Shown: positions 46,966 to 57,756 of the stretch, one piece after another
How the letters are laid out: each line of letters opens with the position of its first letter
Numbering within the stretch: the stretch's first letter is position 1
Assembly: GCA_030512295.1 (NCBI GenBank)
Contig: JAULSR010000001.1
Location: 6,905,001-6,969,000, forward strand
Source of the DNA: Bombardia bombarda
Taxonomy: Eukaryota > Ascomycota > Sordariomycetes > Sordariales > Lasiosphaeriaceae
DNA: 64,000 bases
Direction of reading: 5' to 3'
Position numbers and translations under genes: made by a program
The notes under the pieces: generated by a model
What the model saw: the letters and a program-made list of their open reading frames with translations, nothing else
What the model was told of the DNA's origin: nothing
Databases searched by the model: none

Positions 46966-48451
46966 TCAAATCCACGACATTTCCCTGACATTCCAGGGAT
47001 ACACAAAGATGCCAAAATGCTTGTTGTGGAACTCCTGTGCCAGGCCCCCTTCGCCATAGTACTCGTACACACCGTTTTCTGCAACCCGCATGGCTGGCCT
47101 GGGCACATACTTTGCGCCCTTCTCCTTGCAGACAAACGATATCTCCTTCAGTTGCGAAACGCAGCCTCACCGATCTCATCCTCCGATAGTAGCCAGTGGT
47201 TCACCGGCATCTGTGGGAAGTCAACATTCCCGTATATTGAGATGCTTTTAAGATCTGGAAGATGTTTATGAATAGCCAAATTAACCGTGGGCAATGCATT
47301 AGTCTTGCTCGAAATTACACCATTCTCCTATAGATAAGCAGCATGAATTCCAAGCAGAACAAGACTTACTACCGACATCACTCAAGCATAATCCGCTGCC
47401 ACGCTTTTCAAGCCTTCCATCATTCTCATGTGCATGTTGGTAACCAAATCTGAACATGCCAAGGTGCTCAAGCTTGGTCAGAGATGCTGCAGCGTCCCAA
47501 ATAGACTTGATATTGCTGTCGATGTCATCGAGCGTCCCCCTCACGCCCTGGTTGTCAAATTCGGTAATGTTCAGCCGCAGGTCTGTAACGTTTGGGCAGG
47601 CATGGATGAAAATTGGGTAAATCTCGTTGGTACCGTCCTCCCAGGATTCACTACCATCGATACGGAGTGATAATGTCTCAACGGTTGGGAGGCAGAATTT
47701 CTTCTCTGTCATGGCCTTTATCAGCCCATTTGGGTAGATGCCGTCAACAAATCGGAGCACTCGAAGCATGGTCATTGAGGCCAAAAAATTGATGGCAATA
47801 TGACAACTTGAGACATCTTCCGGCCAGAGTCCCGGATATAATACCTTCACAACTTGTTCAAGAGTCCCGTCCAATAAGTAGAAATAACGCCTCGTCCAGT
47901 TGCTTTTAATGGTCGCCGTACTGTTTATAATAGAAAAACCCTCAGCTTCATTTAGGAGCAAAGAAGAGAAAAGACTCAATCAGTTCGGGTTTCTCTTACG
48001 TGCTGTGGGAGGTTACATTTGCTCCGTTTTCCAACTGGCGCTGCAGGTGCAACATCCACTCGTGCGCCTTGCTAGGGCACAGAGGATTCGTAAAAAGCAA
48101 CGCACTGCGGAACTGGAAAGTGTTTGCGATGGTTCGAAAGCGCCTGCAAACAAGTGCCATGGTCTGGTAGAACTATTGCTCGCCACGTGGTTGAGTCTTT
48201 GGAAACCTGCTGGCCTGATAGGGCTCGGATAGGTCGGGAAAGGAGTTTGGGTAATTGAGCCTTTCAGTCGTCTTGGCTTGAGTCACCTTGGCCTTCCCTG
48301 GCACCATGCTCCAGATTTCAAGTATGATTTCTGTCGGGAGTTTGTCGAACAAAGAATCTTTAGGGCACTGTTGAGCCTGGACATGGGCGGCTCCCTCAAG
48401 CCCGTTGGGCTCCCCAGACCCATATGGCTCCTTGCTCTGACTGACTTCCAT
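46966..48451 (-). CDS. F-box protein with a probable one-base frameshift
   Basis: Likely substrate adaptor of an SCF ubiquitin ligase. The N-terminal F-box is SLFDKLPTEIILEIWSMV (residues 33-50). Proposed exons: 48287-48451, 48017-48172, 47377-47940 and 46966-47327. The first intron gives GKAK-FYQTMALVCRRFRTIA, typical of fungal F-box proteins. The second and third use weaker donors (GTAACC, GTCGGT) chosen for phase, and a stronger GTAAGT donor at the third would truncate the product. The body has leucine-spaced strands (THLRLNITEF-like, HLPDLKSISIYGN), as in LRR-type F-box proteins. At 47150/47151 the frame ends at TTTCGCAAC|TGA, but one more C would continue as NLKEISFVCKEKGAKY through to the stop at 46966, about 415 residues in all. 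It is therefore either a sequencing error or a young pseudogene. Confidence 0.6.
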
Positions 48452-49569
48452 TGATCCTCACTAAATTTTGCTCGAGTGGTGATAGTGAGCGGACAGTAAG
48501 TGGCTGAGTTTAAAGGATGTCAAACGATGAAGAGTTTTTTGTGTGTTTGAAGAAGAAAATACAATTTTCGACCCGGGGTGGTAGGAATCGCCTTAAAAGA
48601 TTAAAAACCTAATTGGAGGCAAAATTGTGCGTCATTGTTATGTTTGTCGGTATGACTCTACTATCGTTCCCGAGAGTTTGGTGTAACTAGACTTGGGTCC
48701 AGAGATTGGATGAAATTCGAGTTTGTTGGTTAGAGTTTGTTGATTCGAGTTTGTTGTGGTTATCACCTGAGTAGTCGATGGCCACCAACCATTAGCGGGT
48801 TGGCTAGAACCCGCCTGGAGGGTCTTCCTCATCCTTCTCTTTATTTCAGGTAAACAAGCAATTACTCTCCTCCTACCAGCTGCCTATTAACAGGACTTGA
48901 GTAGCAGTTGTGTTACTCAGCCTCGGAAGTCACGTCTTAAAACAGATGTTTGCTATTGAAGTCACACATATACGGCATAACAAGCTTGCTTGTCAACAAT
49001 GATTTTTTCGCAGGTTCCCAGCCTGGTCCGTATTATATAAGTAAATTTTGCAATCAGGATGGATCTTCAGTAGTGCGCTCGGTAACTACCTACCTAATAC
49101 CTCGCCCCCCAGTGGATTAAGAAGTAGACAAACAAAACGCCAAGCCATAAAGAGTCACTAAAAGCAAGCATGTAAATGAATCAAGGTCAACTCAATCCCA
49201 AGTCAAGGCAAATGCTTTGCCCAAAGACCGGAACCTTCTGACATTGTTTTCGCGCCATAGAGGCCTGTCTCGTCTTTCAGTGAAATAGAGGCCGTCAAGA
49301 ACAACCACCACTGTTCCATCTTCTATCTTGTTGCAAAGACATGACACACGTCACAGTAAGTAAAATAGGAGGGTCATCAAATCTTCAACAATCTATCCCG
49401 CATGATAAAAAAAACAGCAGATATAAAACTAAAAACCGCATCCACAAGACACGCCGGTCTTGGCCAACCCGCCCCGCGATTCCGTTCTTTGCCACATTGA
49501 AATGATCCTTTTGGATACCAATCTGGCCGAACCCCGTTCCCAACTTGAAACCAGTCAACCGTCTAGACC
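48452..49569. other. Intergenic region
   Basis: No supported gene. It is somewhat AT-rich and includes ACTACCTACCTAATACC near 49085-49101, related to the dispersed TAGGTA elements. GAGTTTGTTG/GAGTTTGTTG/GAGTTTGTTG-like copies occur near 48719-48756. Confidence 0.5.
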
Positions 49570-51292
49570 TTAAACCTTCTCGACAAACTTCTCCTCGCGG
49601 ATCGAAGTAGCCTGCGGCGACTGCGTCTCCAAATCCGAGACATCCTTGCCCTCGGTCGGGATTACCACACCGGCAGCCTGGGCGAGCTCGAACATGCGGC
49701 CGCGCTTCTCAGGTCCGAACGCAGCGGTGATGATAAGAATGACGGCAATGATGGCGGTGAAGACACCCATGACGGGGCCGTAGGCGTTGACCTGCTTGCC
49801 CGAGGGGCTGGTGATGGACACCTTCTCTGCGACGGCGTTGACGATCTGGGCGGCGGGCGCCGAGATCAAACTACCGAGCTGGTACGTGACACCGGGGAAG
49901 GCGGAGCGGAAAGCAGGCGGCGACAGCTCGTTGAGGTGGATGGGCACGATGCCGAAGGCGCCGTTGACGAAGAACTGCATGAAGAAGCCTGAGATGGCGA
50001 CGCCAACGAAGGCGTTGGGGAGAATCCAAGCGGGGATGATGCACATGCTGAGGGCGACGGCGATAATGATCAGGCGACGACGGCCAAAGTACTGCGAGAT
50101 GTAACCGACGGTGGCGCCACCAATGATACCACCCGACATCATGATGATGGAAGCCTTGCTGGCGTTGGTGTTGCCCAGCTCCTTCTCCACCAACATGAAG
50201 GTGGTGTAGGTGTCCTGGGCAGCGTGTGCGTAGTCTTAAGAGAATTGTTAGTTATTGACCATCTGGGAAACAAAGAAGCGGCAGAAACTCACAAGTAAAT
50301 CCAGCCATGAGGATGATGACGTAGATGCACATCTTCCACTCCAGCTTCAACATAGACTTGGTCTCCTTCCAGAATGAGTTGATTTGGCCAGTGTGGGCCT
50401 TCTTGGCCGCGCGGGCCTCGATGAACTGTCTAGATTCGGGCATGACGGAGCGGACGAGGCCAACAGCAATGGAGATACCAGCCGAGATCCAAAAGACGAG
50501 CTTCCAGCTCTCAACGGCAGCACCGACTCCAAGATTGCCAGCAGCAGCACCGACGTAGCCGGCACAGTAACCCTGTTGGAGCAATCCCGAGAGAATACCA
50601 CGAGCATCAGAAGGACTGTTCTCCAGAGCCATGGCAATGGCGTTGCCGTAGACACCGCCCATGAAGAGACCGAAGATGGCGCGGACGGCCAAGAACTGTT
50701 CGAAGGTGACTGCGTAGATGGTACCGATTTGGAGGAGGCCGAGAACGATCATGTTGAAAACCATGGGCCACTTGCGTCCCCACTTGTCACCGGCGAAACC
50801 GAACATGGCAGCACCGACAGATCGCAGAAGGAGGGTCAGGGTGATGGCGGTCGAGATCTCAGTCTTGGTTTTGCCATAATAGGCGGCGAGCTTGACCTGC
50901 TGAATGGCGAGCGAGTGGAAGTCAAAGGCGTCGGCCGCCCATGCCGTGAAGCCGACGGTGAAGAAGAGCCAATCCTTGATCGAGAGCTGGGCAACGAGGG
51001 TGATGGGGTTCCTGAGGGGAACGGGCTTGGCCCACTCGGTTGTCGTCTCGCCGAACTCGTTGGTAATCTCGACACGCTGCTTGAAGATGAAGAGATCCTT
51101 CCATGACTGCTTGGCCGTGTAAACGACGCCGCGGCCAAAAGGCGGCGCGGGCTCTCCTGTGGGCTCCATTGAGATGGTGTTGATAGCGGCGGGGATTGAG
51201 ACGGGCTTTGGCAAGTTGCTGCGCGCTGTCTCCAGATCCGGCTGAGAGTTCTGGGATGAGGTAGAGTGATCGGGACCCGGGACCGCAGCCAT
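49570..51292 (-). CDS. JEN-type monocarboxylate/carboxylic acid transporter (MFS)
   Basis: Proton-coupled major-facilitator permease of the JEN1 (sialate:H+ symporter) family, which imports lactate, pyruvate or short dicarboxylates at the plasma membrane. Exons 50293-51292 and 49570-50234 give 554 residues; the intron has an ACTAAC branch site. The hydrophilic N-terminus (about 110 residues) is followed by VGFTAWAADAFDFHSLAIQ, the family's first-helix signature. Then comes GDKWGRKWP, the MFS loop 2-3 motif. The splice makes YYAHAAQDTYTTF in helix 7, matching the family motif (H-x-S/T-Q-D-x3-T) except for Ala in place of the Ser/Thr before Gln. About 12 helices can be counted. The first in-frame ATG, 51292, starts MAAVPGPD. 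Expression is probably glucose-repressed, judged from the family only. Confidence 0.88.
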
Positions 51293-54119
51293 TTTGTACT
51301 CGGACAATGATGACCGTTTGATGATGTTCCTGCAGCTGCCACAAATTCAAGGATGCAATTTCGAGATGCAATTCCAAGACCGCCAAGCTATAGGACCCGA
51401 CGCGGCTGACAATTTGCTCTTGATGAGGAAGGTAGGATGAACCCCTTGTGCATGCACGCCAAGATAGCCGCCGGTAGTTTGCTGTGTTGAGGCTATTATT
51501 ATGAGTGGAGAATGGGTAAGGTTTGGACCCGTTATCTTCTCACAAGAGGAGAGCTGGAGAGAAAGTCGGGATAGGAAGGTAAGACTGTTGCTGGAGATCT
51601 TGGTATTTGAGCTTTTTAGCCAAGACTAAGTATGGGCACCCCCCCCCATCATCCCGTGCAGTGAGTTGCACCTACCCCATGTCTCAAGTTGATTGTACGA
51701 CCACAGCACTGGTTCGCAATCCCCTCGGAGATCTACAACCACGCAGAATCAAGGATTTGACAAATGAGCACTGGCCAATTACGTGGAACTCTAGTCTTCT
51801 GATCTTCATCCCATCCTGGAAGGCTGTTTGTCAAGATTGGTTTGTTATCTGCAGCGTCACGTGTGTAGATGCTGACAATGCTGACGGGGCATGTAGGCGA
51901 GGGGGCACTCGCTCCCGGTTGGCTCTCGCCAAAGAGCCCGAGATGGATAGCTCATAAGCCTGGCAGGCAGTATGGCACCCTTGCCTTTGACTAGGAAGAT
52001 ACACTACAGTAACGAGATACGGTTCGCCTTGTTAGTTATAGGATGAGATGTTCCTTGGTCTACTGTGTAGATGGTAGCGAGCTTGCTAGTCGCGCCAGAA
52101 ATTGAAAGACAAGGGTCCCAGAACTATATGATGCCCAGCAATGGCCAGGCTGGATAGAAAATGTGATGAATAGAAATCGTATAGAGATGCAGGAGGGCAC
52201 TATGATTCATGACTAGCATTAAGCTCCCGCATATAGTGCAGTGTAGGCATGTCGTGGAGTCGGCACTGGAAGTTCAATTTATTGGCGTAGCATCGTTCCG
52301 TCAAGAAGCAGGGATCAGGACCGGGGAATATTGGATGACTGCCGTGCGAGGCGACTGACCGCCGGTGAATGCAAAGAATTCGACTTGTTCTTTCACATGC
52401 CCAATAGTGGCAAGGATCGCCCTCAAGACCTCACCCACTGCGATTAAACAAGCAACCTTCTGGACGACCGCCGACCGCCGACCGCAAAGCATCCCATATT
52501 TCTCCACTTGCTTTTTTGTGGTTTCGCGTCGTCAAGATTGGTGGCTTCTTGGCTACTTGGTAGCTCGAATGGGTGTGAGATCCGTCCACCGTCACCCGTC
52601 ACCCGTCAAGTGGGAGTGACAGACGGGCTTCGTCAGCAAAGAGGAAGGCTGGTACGGCGCTGGCTTATCTGCGTTGTAGCGTCCCCGCTCTTTGGTGGCG
52701 TTTTGGGAGTGCCAAACCACAGAAGCAAAAACCGCCAAGTCGGGGGAAAATGGGGGGTTGATATGGGTATTCGACACTCCGGAACTCCGGGGTAGGCGGC
52801 GGCCGGGCTAGGGTTGCGGCATTCCCTTGCAGCATGCCTGCAGGCTAACGCAAAGAGACAAGAGATGGCACCAGCAACGTGGGATGGCTGGGTGGTAATT
52901 CACGGACATATTTTGCGGCGCGTCGTGATGGTGCGCCCAGATGCCGCAACACGGGACGGACGGACTGCTCTTTGGCGACATCAAGGTCCCGACCCCTTGG
53001 CGAAGCCGACCATCCGTGCCAGCCTGGTCCAACTTCTCGGCGACATGTGCCCCACAAGCCTGAATCCAGGTTCCAGGAACCACTGGCGGAATGGAGTCCT
53101 TCACCGCAGTGCACGCTAGGTTGTGCAATGGAACAAAGACACCAGGTCCCGGGTTGATGTCTTATTCGTTGTGCGTGCTTGAACGGGACGATCCGCGTGG
53201 CGACTGGGAACTATTTCGAACTAGGACCGAGAGCTGCTTTGTTGGCCCAACATCGCTCCTGCGGATCAAGCGGCCTAGACTCTGACGGTCTGATGTCGAT
53301 ATCTGCTGCCCTGCGTGCGTTTGAGATGTCGCTTGAGATTATTGGAATGGGGCCCGTGAACCAGGTCCCAACTGGAGGGAACCTGGACCCTGAGGTGCCC
53401 CAGCACCCCGCGATGTGGGGATATGGCACAACAACTGCAAGATAGATCTTGTGCAAACGCCATCTTGCTCACTCACACCGCCATCCTGTCATCCCGTCAT
53501 CCTGGATCAATAGTTCGTCTTCGTCTCGCCCGAAACATGCCTCAGCCTTGGAACACTTGCAAGACTGGTGAGCTGGTGCTGAGATTAACATGACTCGACA
53601 CTCTTGTCCCCGTTTTAGAACATTGGTCTCGGCTGCAACGCTCGAAAAGACCGGTCGTAGCTCACAAATACAATAGATTCTGTATCCATGTTGGCTGGGC
53701 TGACAGTGCAGTTCAGCCGTATGCAGTGGCGGACATGGGCCCCACTTGAGGATCTAATCGCTGCTTATCACAGCCATGGTCACCAACTGCACTGCGACTT
53801 CGAGAGGGCTTGGCCAAGAATAAGGCAGGTGAGCTCGGACCCCACGGGTCCCCAGAACCTTTTCCAGTAATGGCACCCGTAAGTTGTGCCCCCATAAGAC
53901 GAGAATTTGTCAAGATCCCTGTTCTTTAACACGAGATATATCAAGATCTAGGCAGGTGATCTAGACAAGGCGGTTTCTGAACCAGGGAGAACCTTCTTGC
54001 CGGATAGCATGGGAAAATTAAAAAAAGAAAAGGGAAAGATAAGATGACGGGAACCAGAAATGGAAAAGTCAAATCGGCAGAATGCCATTTGTGGACTTCC
54101 ACCTTAAGCACTATGAGTT
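51293..54119. other. Gene-free stretch (2.8 kb)
   Basis: Promoter side of the JEN-type transporter and beyond. No supported gene. CGACCGC is repeated three times in tandem at 52465-52485. Frames at 52.8-53.5 kb are short, overlap on both strands and have no domain. Confidence 0.45.
52465..52485. repeat. 7-bp tandem repeat CGACCGC, three units
   Basis: Three exact head-to-tail copies in non-coding sequence. Confidence 0.85.
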
Positions 54120-57000
54120 TTGACAAGAGGCTATAACAAAAGCAGAATAGAACCGAGAAACATAACTCTTACCTGTGCATGTTCCCAGATTTTTCAGGGT
54201 CCTTTTGTCAACTGTTATCTTTCAGACTTAGCTAGATCCAGCCAACATACTCCGTCCTCAATACCACGCGACCGTCTTACATATGACTCAAGCTCCCCAG
54301 TGGTTATCCCAGACTTTAAGCGTGGCGCCAACAATCACGAAGCGCTTGGCGGTCAGCGAGGGGTTCGACTCGAGGTAGAAGGACGAATATTCTTGGTGGA
54401 TGGCGGAAGATCTATTGACGATAATTGCCCAACCCTTGGATTAGGCTCTGTCGGTGTCTTTTCTAGGATGTTAGCGTTATACCACTCGAAAACGAACGTT
54501 CAAGACCTTGTGTTTGAGTCAATGGGATGATGCTTGATCGAGACGTCTACCCCTATGGAGCACAGAAAGCTCTCTCGCCTTGTTTCTGACCGGACTCCAT
54601 CTGAAATTTACCATGACTGTCTGAGCGATAAGTTCCAACAATCCTGTTCACGCACTTGCTATAGCAATTGGTTTTCTGAGATCAGCGATGTCAATGAAAC
54701 TCGAACCTTATAACTGATATTGTTGCCAGGTAACTCTTGGAGAGAAAGCGTCTCATCGATCGGTATCTCCTTCTCTCAGGCACTCGATCATCTGTCCAGG
54801 CACCAAGCTATGCATCAGTCGCACATTCCAAACAGAAAGCATACTGGATTGTTATGTGTCGGTTAGACAAAAGCATTGTGCTTCAGGATCATTTCACTCA
54901 CATCAACGCTGTCTGCGAACTGTCGATGTCTTCGAAGAAAGACCATGGCGTATCAAACATGAACCGAGTGGCCATGTTCATAGACTGACCAGCGCCTCCG
55001 ACCAAGCTTCAGCTATTCCAGGGGTCTATCATGTCTTTTCTCTGTCAAACCCAGTCTAAATTGCATTCGAGACTTGTTGAACATGAAACTTGGTGGGCTG
55101 GTAGTGGGAATCCTCGAAAGGTCCTCGTATCATGCCGAAGGTGACATTCTCCTAAGCTGACGGTGTGTAACAAAGGCAAAACTATCCAGTGATAGAAGCT
55201 ATCAGTTCTTGAAAGCACTTGCCATCACCCCTATCCTCACAAGCACATCCCAGGATTGAAACTCTACTTGGCGAAAGTTTCAACAGCGAGGGGATACTGG
55301 CTGTGGCATTTTCGTCGTTGCATCTCACGGATTATGCATGCGACCAAGCTATCGAGCATTGATGAAGATGGCAGTACCACGACCTCGGCAGGCAGACGGG
55401 GAGATCAGCAACGTCAGAAGGCTCGAGCAACATTGGTACCAAAAAGGGGGTTGCACTTAACCAAGCCTGTAAGCCTCTATGAGGCTAGGTGACTCGTACC
55501 CTCCAAGCAATGGACGCTATGAAGACCATTCAGCCCGAGTCACAGCGGTTCTTGGGTAGTGAACCGGTTGAGAGCTTAATGACACGCAAATTCCAACCCT
55601 CATCAAGCAGTTGCTCCCTCAGTGTGTAGCCTCTGTCCCGACGTGACACAAATTCCCGGTTCTGAAATCGGTACAGCGTGGTATATGATATGGTTTCACC
55701 ATTCTTGTCTTCAGATAAGATGGCATGCCGTGTTGCGGGCGAGTTGTCGAGTTCGGTGTCAACCATTTCTCTGGCGAAGATTGCAATTGTGCTGCAGATT
55801 ACGGATCGGATCTGGAGAATGCACCACAATGGAAAGAGGAGGGAGACAGAATCTTATAAGCAGCGCGGCCTTACCTATTCTCGAGTTGTCAGATGATAAG
55901 AACTCTCGGCACGCCACTCCCCGCCCTCAGGTTTGCGCCACCACCTGTCGCAATACCAGTATTTTGATATGCCCAGCCCTTGGCAACTTGCGCCATTCGC
56001 TTGTTATCAATCCGTGAAGCAGAATATCGAGTCATACAAATATATCGGGCATGACTCAACGGCTGAGAATGTCTTGGATGCTGATATGGCTTGGGATTTG
56101 ATGGTTCTCCGAGGTCCATTCTCTTGGCGTGACAGGCTGCGATTCCTCATATCATTTGGGAGCTAGGAAGGGTATCAGTCAAGCAAGAGCCCCCAGCCCC
56201 CGCACAGAGAGAGAGCCCTACGAGCTTCTTCGAAAGCTGAATATGAATCTTCTCGGGATAGGATGTAAGGGCAGCAAGTGATCAAGTCGAAAGTCGGGAC
56301 CAGACTTGTTTGAACTGGCATTCGGCTGAGTGATAAGGTCAACCTGGAACGGCGTGGGCATCAGCAGACTTGGAAGGTTTTGGCAATTACCTATATTGAT
56401 AGATTTCCAAACTGAGTATTATGCTCGACGTCTTGATAGGATATCCACTACAGTGCAGCGATGTAACTTCGCTCCCAGTGATGCATTGCCGACAGCTGTG
56501 TGTGGAGACACCAAACTAACGTAAAGTATCCGTCCGGAATCCAATTGCCAAGCAGGACCAAGAAGGCCAAGAAGATGCACAAAGCTTGGCAGCTGGAGAC
56601 ACATTCTTGGCAAATATGTTGACGTCTTGCCAGGCCCGAGGAAGCAACCGTCTGGTTGGCAAGTGGCGAGCTGGTAAGGACGACTTTGTACGCAGACGGG
56701 TTTTTTATTGTCCTTTTTGTCTTGCCGCTGATGGTCTTAAGTGCAGCAAAGCACACAAATGCCAAGATAAAGCATGTACCCGAGGCCAAGCACAAACATC
56801 GACGGATCTCAAAAATGCTGTCGGATCGATTGCTCGAAGCCAAAGCCGGGATTGTCGATTTTGAAAAGTATAAGTTCAGGTCAGAGCTCGCTGTGGACGC
56901 AGAGAGGAATCGAAAAGCTTGGAAAGTTCCAGCAGTGCCTGCCAGCTTTGTGTGTCAGAGATTTTCTTGAGCGATGGTGACTTCGTGATCTTTGAACAGG
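54120..57000. other. Region of scattered coding-like fragments, no intact gene
   Basis: Several short frames have protein-like composition but no continuous gene can be built. Plus strand 54120-54530 (no ATG; contains ALGGQRGVRLEVEGRIFLVD) is the most convincing. Plus 54737-54988 and 55933-56166, and minus 55530-55829 (contains AILSEDKNGETISYTTLYRF), are others. I recognise none of them. Possible readings are a decayed gene or genes, a multi-exon gene with introns I failed to place, or chance. No transposase or reverse-transcriptase motif was seen. Confidence 0.3.
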
Positions 57001-57756
57001 AAGGCACGACCCTTAACTCAGCACTACCTAGGTAGGTACCTAGGTACGGAACCATGTACCTAGAGCCCCCTAAAATTACGATCTTACTTCAGGTATTAGG
57101 GTTAGGAATGTAAGGTAACCTGGGTACCTTAGCTCGTAAGAAGCTTCCATCTCATGCAATTACCGCAAATACAGCGTTTGGTCGCGCGCAAGCCGCCATT
57201 TCTATTTCTAGCTCCATATAGACCAACGAACACCTGTCCAAGATCCTGCTTGATATCTCAACCTGTCTGCTTTCCATACTCATGAGAGTAATCACCATGC
57301 TCTCCCCCTCGGTGCTATCAGGCTATAACACCCAAGTGCGGTGATATGAACTGGTAGTCCACAGCAACGCTTTGAACTGCTGCTACACACAGATAACCGA
57401 AATTCTTTCATTCATACGTCATAATTCTCATCTATGTCATCAATCTAATGAACGAAGTACCTAATGTACTCGCAATATGCCGTAGAAGGCAATCCAGTGT
57501 AAATGTACCGTCTAAACCGCGTCCGCACGCCCTTTCAACGTAGAAAGTAGTGGCAAGCCTGCCCTGATTATCGACAGACTCACACAAAAACCCTCCCAAA
57601 AGGCTGCAAGACACCAAAACATAGGAAATCCATCCACTCTGTAACCTGACCGGAGCGAACAGCCAGCCAGAGGAAAAGCCTGCTCTTTCAAGTTCACGCT
57701 TGTAGTCTGTTCCCATAATATCCAATCACCCACCCCATCAAACCATCATCACCAGA
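57001..57756. other. Intergenic region with a clustered TAGGTAC element
   Basis: No gene. CTACCTAGGTAGGTACCTAG and following bases (57024-57047) form the densest cluster in the window of the dispersed CCTAGGTA element, with further copies near 57056 and 57122. The 3' UTR of the kinase gene probably covers the right end. Confidence 0.5.
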
